NCBI RefSeq assembly: GCF_938045775.1
Contig: NZ_CALIBH010000011.1
Location: forward strand, 1-5,478
Source: an uncultured Campylobacter sp.
GTDB lineage: Bacteria > Campylobacterota > Campylobacteria > Campylobacterales > Campylobacteraceae
Reading direction: 5' to 3'
Length of the DNA stretch: 5,478 bases
Below, piece by piece: positions 1 to 2,965 of this stretch. The position numbers and the translations under genes were made by a program. The notes beneath the pieces were generated by a model. That model saw nothing but the letters and a program-made list of their open reading frames with translations, did no database searches and had not been told where the DNA came from. Position 1 is the first letter of the stretch; the number at the start of each line of letters is the position of its first letter.

Positions 1-461
1 CTTAGCTCGTCGCTTGCGCGAAAGTGTGTGAAAAAGCCACGAAGCTTAAATCCGCCCTGCTTGCATAGCCTAAGCGCCTCATCTAGTTCGCTCGCACCGA
101 TGCCGTTGCGGTGCATAGCAGTATCTGCAGCGATATAAATTTTAAGCCCTCGTTTAAGACGCGAGAAGTAGCCAAGATCATTTACCGCGTAGCAAAACCG
201 CTCATCCTCGTCTCCGCGCGGAATGTGCGAGAGTACTAAAATTTCATCAAATAAATCTGCAATCTGCGCAGCTTCCGTAGCACTTCGCGTTACGGCGCGT
301 ACGAAGCCTAGCTTTGCCGCTTCCTCGCAGCAAATCCTGCAGCCATGGCCGTATGAATTATCCTTGGCTACTAAAAATACTCGTTCCGCTCCACCTACTT
401 TGGCGGCGATTTGCGCTAGATTGTGCGCATAAGCGACGCGATCTAAGATGATCTCAGACAT
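1..461 (-). CDS. alr: Alanine racemase, N-terminal 153 residues (3' end outside window)
   Basis: This is a cytoplasmic PLP enzyme that interconverts L- and D-alanine for peptidoglycan. Translation from the ATG at 461-459 gives the start of the TIM-barrel domain. The PLP motif is KDNSYGHG at residues 33-40, with K33 as the expected Schiff-base lysine and Y37 conserved. DTAMHRNGI follows at 113-121, with R118 matching the conserved active-site arginine, and FFTHF at 143-147. The order and spacing fit Campylobacter Alr. The gene overlaps the 81-residue gene upstream by 8 nt and has no strong ribosome binding site of its own, so translational coupling is likely. Oddities: the usual K-x-D-T-G-M-x-R motif has Ala at the carbamylated-lysine position (A111) and Ala for Gly (A115), and R148 follows THF where Ala is usual. 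The C-terminal domain with the catalytic tyrosine lies beyond the edge. Family identity is firm; activity is not proven by sequence. Confidence 0.93.
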   Translation of the reverse strand, partial: MSEIILDRVAYAHNLAQIAAKVGGAERVFLVAKDNSYGHGCRICCEEAAKLGFVRAVTRSATEAAQIADLFDEILVLSHIPRGDEDERFCYAVNDLGYFSRLKRGLKIYIAADTAMHRNGIGASELDEALRLCKQGGFKLRGFFTHFRASDEL

Positions 462-699
462 CGAAATTTAGTCCATAAGTGCGGTATAAATATGGCAGCA
501 GCTTGCGCGCGGCGTAGTCGTAGCCGTAGAATTTCGCATAAATTTCTTTCAAGCTAGCCTCGCTTGCGCGCTCGAAATCAAATACGTCCGTACCCGCGAT
601 TTTTGGCACGCGCTCGTCTAAGAATTTAAAGAATTCCGCTCTCGCAGCCAAAAGCTCTTTTATATTTTTCTCAACCTCTTGCTTTTCAGATTCGTTCAT
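454..699 (-). CDS. Small conserved-looking hypothetical protein, 81 aa
   Basis: I do not recognise a family. The frame is credible as a gene: its ATG overlaps the TGA of the mutase gene upstream (ATGA), AAAGGA lies 6 nt before the start (706-711), and its TGA lies inside the first codons of alr. The protein is soluble and probably helical. Residues 1-30 are a charged stretch rich in Glu, Lys and Ala. Residues 31-42 look like a loop with Pro and Gly. Residues 43-81 are rich in aromatic residues (Y54, F57, Y58, Y60, Y62, Y70, Y72, Y75, F79). There is no signal peptide, membrane segment, cysteine or metal-binding cluster. Being sandwiched by overlaps between two envelope-precursor enzymes implies co-expression in the cytoplasm, but gives no function. 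Confidence 0.8.
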   Translation of the reverse strand: MNESEKQEVEKNIKELLAARAEFFKFLDERVPKIAGTDVFDFERASEASLKEIYAKFYGYDYAARKLLPYLYRTYGLNFDV

Positions 700-2066
700 C
701 TCTGGTCCTTTAAATTTTCTAGTTTACCTAAAAATACGCGCTGCATCTCGTCGCGAAACTCGGGGCTGCTGGCCTCGAAGCGAGTTACGATCACAGGCGT
801 GGTATTGCTTGCCCGTACGAGCGCCCAGCCGTCATCAAACCGCACTCTGATGCCGTCGATCTCGATAATATCGCGGATAGGCGGCAGCTCCGAGATACCC
901 GCGTGGGTTTGAGCTTTAAGAGCCTCGATGATCTTAAATTTCGCCTCCTCGCTCGTATTAAATTTAATCTCGTCGGTGCTAAAAACTCGCGGCAGCTTGT
1001 CTAGCTCGGCGTCCAAATCATAACCCTTGGCTACGAGCTCAAGCACGCGCATCATCGCATATACGCCGTCATCAAAGCCGAAATATCGCTCTTTAAAATA
1101 AATATGCCCGCTAACCTCCGCGGCAAGGTCGATGCCAAGCTCCTTCATCGCCTTTTTGATATTGCTATGGCCGGTCTTGCCCATGAAGCTTTTGCCGATC
1201 TTATCGATAGTATCATACATCGCTTGAGAGCATTTGACTTCGCCTAGGATGCGCGGATGGTGCATATTTAAGGCAAGCAGGCAGGCTAGCTCGTCGCCTT
1301 TAATGTTGCGGCGCGGCGTAAGCACGGCGATCCTATCGGCATCTCCGTCAAAACCAAAACCCAAGCTCACGCCGTCTTGCTTCATCGCAGCTTTAAGATC
1401 AGCTAAATTTTTCTCCTCGCTGGGGTCTGGGTGGTGGTTTGGGAAATTACCGTCTGGCTGTGGAAATAAAACTTTAGCGTTTAGCTCTAGCCTTCCTATG
1501 ATTTTAGTAGCGGTAACGCCTGCAGCTCCGTTTGCGCAGTCAATGATAAAAGGCGCGGCAAAGCCCTTAAGAGCCGCAAATTCTTTTTCAAAATATGCTA
1601 GATACTCGCTTAAGATGTCGTACTTCTGAGTGCTTATATCGGTTGGAATTTTAAAATTTGAACCGATCAGCCCCCGCACCTGCGCACCTAGGCGTTTCAA
1701 ATCCGAGCCAAAGAAGCTATCCGTGCCGATCGTGATCTTAAAGCCGTTGTAATTTTTGGGATTGTGCGAGCCGGTGATCATTACGTTTGCGTCAAATTTA
1801 TGCGTAAATACGCTAAAATAGCCCACCGGCGTCGGCAGCAAGCCGATATCAAAAACCCGCAGTCCTGCAAAATTTAGCCCGCTTACGAAATAGCCGAAAA
1901 GCTCATCCGCGCTAAGACGGGCGTCGTATCCCACGCTAACGCGCTCAAGCCCCAGATTTGCGATATGTTTACCAAGCGCGAAGCCGATCGCCTTTACGCT
2001 GCGCTCGTTTAGCTCCTCACCCACGATGCCGCGAATATCGTATTCTCTAAAGATATCTTCGATCAT
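696..2066 (-). CDS. manB: Phosphomannomutase/phosphoglucomutase (alpha-D-phosphohexomutase)
   Basis: This cytoplasmic enzyme moves phosphate between C6 and C1 of mannose or glucose phosphates through a phosphoserine, supplying sugar nucleotides for LOS, capsule or glycans. The 456-residue length is normal for the bacterial AlgC-like subfamily. All four signature loops are visible. The phosphoserine loop is TGSHNPKNYNGFK (residues 98-110, S100). The Mg-binding loop is DGDADR (240-245). The sugar-recognition loop is AEVSGHIYF (316-324), where Ala replaces the usual first Gly. The phosphate-binding loop is RASNTTP (418-424). The N-terminal FREYDIRG is also typical. The start is supported by AAAGGA at 2072-2077, 5 nt before the ATG. 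It is the first gene of a leftward operon and overlaps the next gene by 4 nt. Preference for mannose versus glucose cannot be read from sequence, so the symbol is tentative; algC or pgm are equally fair names. Confidence 0.95.
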   Translation of the reverse strand: MIEDIFREYDIRGIVGEELNERSVKAIGFALGKHIANLGLERVSVGYDARLSADELFGYFVSGLNFAGLRVFDIGLLPTPVGYFSVFTHKFDANVMITGSHNPKNYNGFKITIGTDSFFGSDLKRLGAQVRGLIGSNFKIPTDISTQKYDILSEYLAYFEKEFAALKGFAAPFIIDCANGAAGVTATKIIGRLELNAKVLFPQPDGNFPNHHPDPSEEKNLADLKAAMKQDGVSLGFGFDGDADRIAVLTPRRNIKGDELACLLALNMHHPRILGEVKCSQAMYDTIDKIGKSFMGKTGHSNIKKAMKELGIDLAAEVSGHIYFKERYFGFDDGVYAMMRVLELVAKGYDLDAELDKLPRVFSTDEIKFNTSEEAKFKIIEALKAQTHAGISELPPIRDIIEIDGIRVRFDDGWALVRASNTTPVIVTRFEASSPEFRDEMQRVFLGKLENLKDQR

Positions 2067-2121
2067 AAAATTCCTTTAAATTTAAATCGCGGTATTTTAT
2101 AAAAACTTGCTTAATATTTAT

Positions 2122-2127
2122 ATTATA
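2122..2127 (-). promoter_or_regulatory. Probable -10 box of the manB operon
   Basis: Read on the minus strand this is a perfect TATAAT, giving a start near 2115 and a leader of about 50 nt before the manB ATG. No convincing -35 is seen, as is common for Campylobacter housekeeping promoters. A second A/T-rich -10-like site (TATAAA, near 2095-2100) would give a shorter leader and cannot be excluded. Confidence 0.5.
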
Positions 2128-2129
2128 AA

Positions 2130-2138
2130 TGATAAAAT
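2130..2138 (+). promoter_or_regulatory. Probable extended -10 promoter of creA
   Basis: TGATAAAAT fits an extended -10 (TGn plus TAAAAT). It predicts a start near 2145, about 20 nt before the creA ATG and just ahead of its ribosome binding site. The same element type (TGCTAAAAT) lies before ccsBA at 2917-2925. The site is only 5 nt from the oppositely directed manB -10, so the two promoters probably compete. Confidence 0.5.
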
Positions 2139-2153
2139 CGCCGCTAAAATTCC

Positions 2154-2159
2154 AAAGGA
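2154..2159 (+). promoter_or_regulatory. Ribosome binding site fixing the creA start
   Basis: AAAGGA lies 5 nt before the ATG at 2165, the same spacing as in manB and ccsBA. In-frame ATGs at 2129 and 2159 are poorer choices: the first lies inside the presumed -10 element and would add charged residues before the signal peptide, and the second overlaps this site. Confidence 0.7.
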
Positions 2160-2164
2160 TGGTT

Positions 2165-2656
2165 ATGAAAAAATTTATTCTAGTAGCGATTTTAGCGGCT
2201 TTTGCTTGCGCGGGCGATTACGAGCTCGTAGGTAGCGTAAATACTTCGTTTAGAATTTTTGGCAAAGACGATCGCATCGAAGTCATCGCGGTTAAAGATC
2301 CTAAGATCGACGGCGTGACCTGCTACGTCTCTTACGCCAAAAAAGGCGGCGCCAAAGAGATCATCGGCGTGGAGGAGGACCGCTCCGAAGCCTCTGTTTC
2401 GTGCGTGCAGACAGCGCCTAAAATCATCATCAAAGAGGAGCTGAAAAAAGAGGATATTTTTGAAAAACGCAGCTCGTTGATCTTCAAAAAGACCCATGTA
2501 GTTAGGCTTTACGATGCGGTGCAGAGCTCGCTAATCTATTTGGTTTATTCAGACAAAGTGATTGACGGCTCGCCCAATAACTCGATCTCGGCGATCCCGT
2601 GCCACCAAGCCGTGGGCGACGTGTGCGAGCTCGCATATACCCAAGGCAAAAAATAA
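2165..2656 (+). CDS. creA: CreA-family secreted protein, 163 aa
   Basis: Function is unknown even in E. coli, where CreA is a small exported protein named after the creABCD locus. Residues 1-16 form a signal peptide (MKK, then a hydrophobic core, then ACA before GD), so the mature protein is probably periplasmic. C15 does not sit in a good lipobox. Family matches, compared with E. coli CreA from memory, are VGSVNTSF (22-29), VTCYVSYAKKGG (51-62), KRSSLIFK (101-108), VVRLYDA (112-118) and YLVYSDKVIDGSP (125-137). C53 and C80 match the two cysteines of the family. A C-terminal extension of about 17 residues adds C146 and C154, which I do not recall in E. coli CreA. No creB/C/D neighbours are present; downstream is cytochrome c synthetase behind its own promoter. 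The gene ends in tandem stops (TAATAATAA, 2654-2662). Confidence 0.9.
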   Translation: MKKFILVAILAAFACAGDYELVGSVNTSFRIFGKDDRIEVIAVKDPKIDGVTCYVSYAKKGGAKEIIGVEEDRSEASVSCVQTAPKIIIKEELKKEDIFEKRSSLIFKKTHVVRLYDAVQSSLIYLVYSDKVIDGSPNNSISAIPCHQAVGDVCELAYTQGKK

Positions 2657-2662
2657 TAATAA

Positions 2663-2702
2663 GGAATTCCGCAAAGATAAAATTTTATCGCAGCGGAATT
2701 CT
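2663..2702. terminator. Two-tier hairpin after creA, possible terminator
   Basis: The outer arms GAATTCCGC (2664-2672) and GCGGAATTC (2693-2701) pair over 9 bp, with a possible G-U at 2663/2702. Inside, the 14-nt palindrome GATAAAATTTTATC (2676-2689) can form a second stem, separated by a symmetric 3x3 internal loop. It begins immediately after the creA stops. There is no U-tract on the plus side (TAAATTAG follows), while the minus-strand side is T-rich (TTATTATTATTTTTT). It is therefore either an atypical creA terminator or RNA-end stabiliser, or it works better on leftward transcripts. Confidence 0.5.
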
Positions 2703-2801
2703 AAATTAGAAATTACGCTATGAGATGGCGCATGAAATTTACATAGAATTTCGCCAAATTCTGCAGCATTTTATAAAATTTATCCGCGCCGTTAAATTCC
2801 C

Positions 2802-2882
2802 GCGCGAATGCCCAAGATGAGAATTTTACCGCTTTATCAAAGCATCTTAACGCATATTCGCGCTACGCTAGTAGGCGTGCGC
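2802..2882. other. Candidate structured RNA element with alternative stems
   Basis: Arm GCGCGAAT (2802-2809) pairs perfectly with ATTCGCGC (2856-2863). Inside it, AAGATG (2814-2819) pairs with CATCTT (2843-2848). The right half of the outer arm, GCGC at 2860-2863, can instead join a compact hairpin: GCGC-t-ACGC, loop TAGTAG (2869-2874), then GCGT-GCGC (2875-2882), which is 8 bp with one bulged T. The two folds exclude each other. The element sits in a GC-rich island within AT-rich intergenic DNA upstream of the ccsBA promoter. It matches no riboswitch or small RNA that I recognise; a decayed coding remnant is the main alternative. Confidence 0.35.
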
Positions 2883-2916
2883 TTGCAGGTCGTAAAATGA
2901 AAAATTAAGCAATTTT

Positions 2917-2925
2917 TGCTAAAAT
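2917..2925 (+). promoter_or_regulatory. Probable extended -10 promoter of ccsBA
   Basis: TGCTAAAAT, preceded by a T-run, is a good extended -10 and predicts a start near 2932, about 34 nt before the ATG. An inverted repeat AAAATC-TCGC-GATTTT (2921-2936) covers the -10 and the start point and could be an operator. AAAGGA at 2955-2960, 5 nt from the ATG, is the ribosome binding site. Confidence 0.6.
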
Positions 2926-2965
2926 CTCGCGATTTTGAAAACCCTCGTAAATCTAAAGGAAATCA

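Larger units (their letters stand above)
2657..2965. other. Intergenic region between creA and ccsBA
   Basis: No convincing gene is present. From left to right it contains the two-tier hairpin after creA (2663-2702), an AT-rich stretch with a 7-bp stem (AGAATTT/AAATTCT with CGCC loop, 2745-2762), a 12-nt palindrome (2768-2779), a GC-rich island with alternative stem-loops (2802-2882), a small hairpin AGCAA-TTT-TTGCT (2908-2920), and the ccsBA promoter and ribosome binding site. Counting by eye, 2781-2890 is about 50% GC, while 2701-2780 and 2891-2960 are each about 30%. Confidence 0.7.

Noticed and set aside
223..432. 69-codon plus-strand frame opposite alr
   Set aside because: The minus strand encodes the alanine racemase PLP motif in this interval; the plus frame has no ribosome binding site and no recognisable features.
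1234..1629. 131-codon plus-strand frame opposite the phosphohexomutase gene
   Set aside because: It is a shadow frame: the minus-strand gene carries all catalytic loops, and this frame has a Ser/Pro/Lys-rich composition typical of antisense reading.
2129..2164. N-terminal extension of creA by 12 codons
   Set aside because: The upstream ATG lies within the presumed promoter and would bury the signal peptide behind a basic stretch; the AAAGGA at 2154-2159 points to 2165.
2192..2497. 101-codon minus-strand frame opposite creA
   Set aside because: It is a shadow of the CreA-family reading frame, which has a signal peptide and family motifs; there is no ribosome binding site or promoter for the opposite frame.
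2725..2820. Short plus-strand ORF of 31 codons (starting MAHEIYIEF) in the creA-ccsBA spacer, followed in another frame by a stop-free stretch of 42 codons (2777-2902)
   Set aside because: Neither has a ribosome binding site, the second has no start codon, and I recognise no family. A single frameshift would join them into about 60 codons, so a decayed gene remnant remains possible but is not supported.
2808..2900. 30-residue plus-strand ORF starting MPKMRILPLY
   Set aside because: It has no ribosome binding site, its length is at chance level, and it overlaps the proposed structured element.
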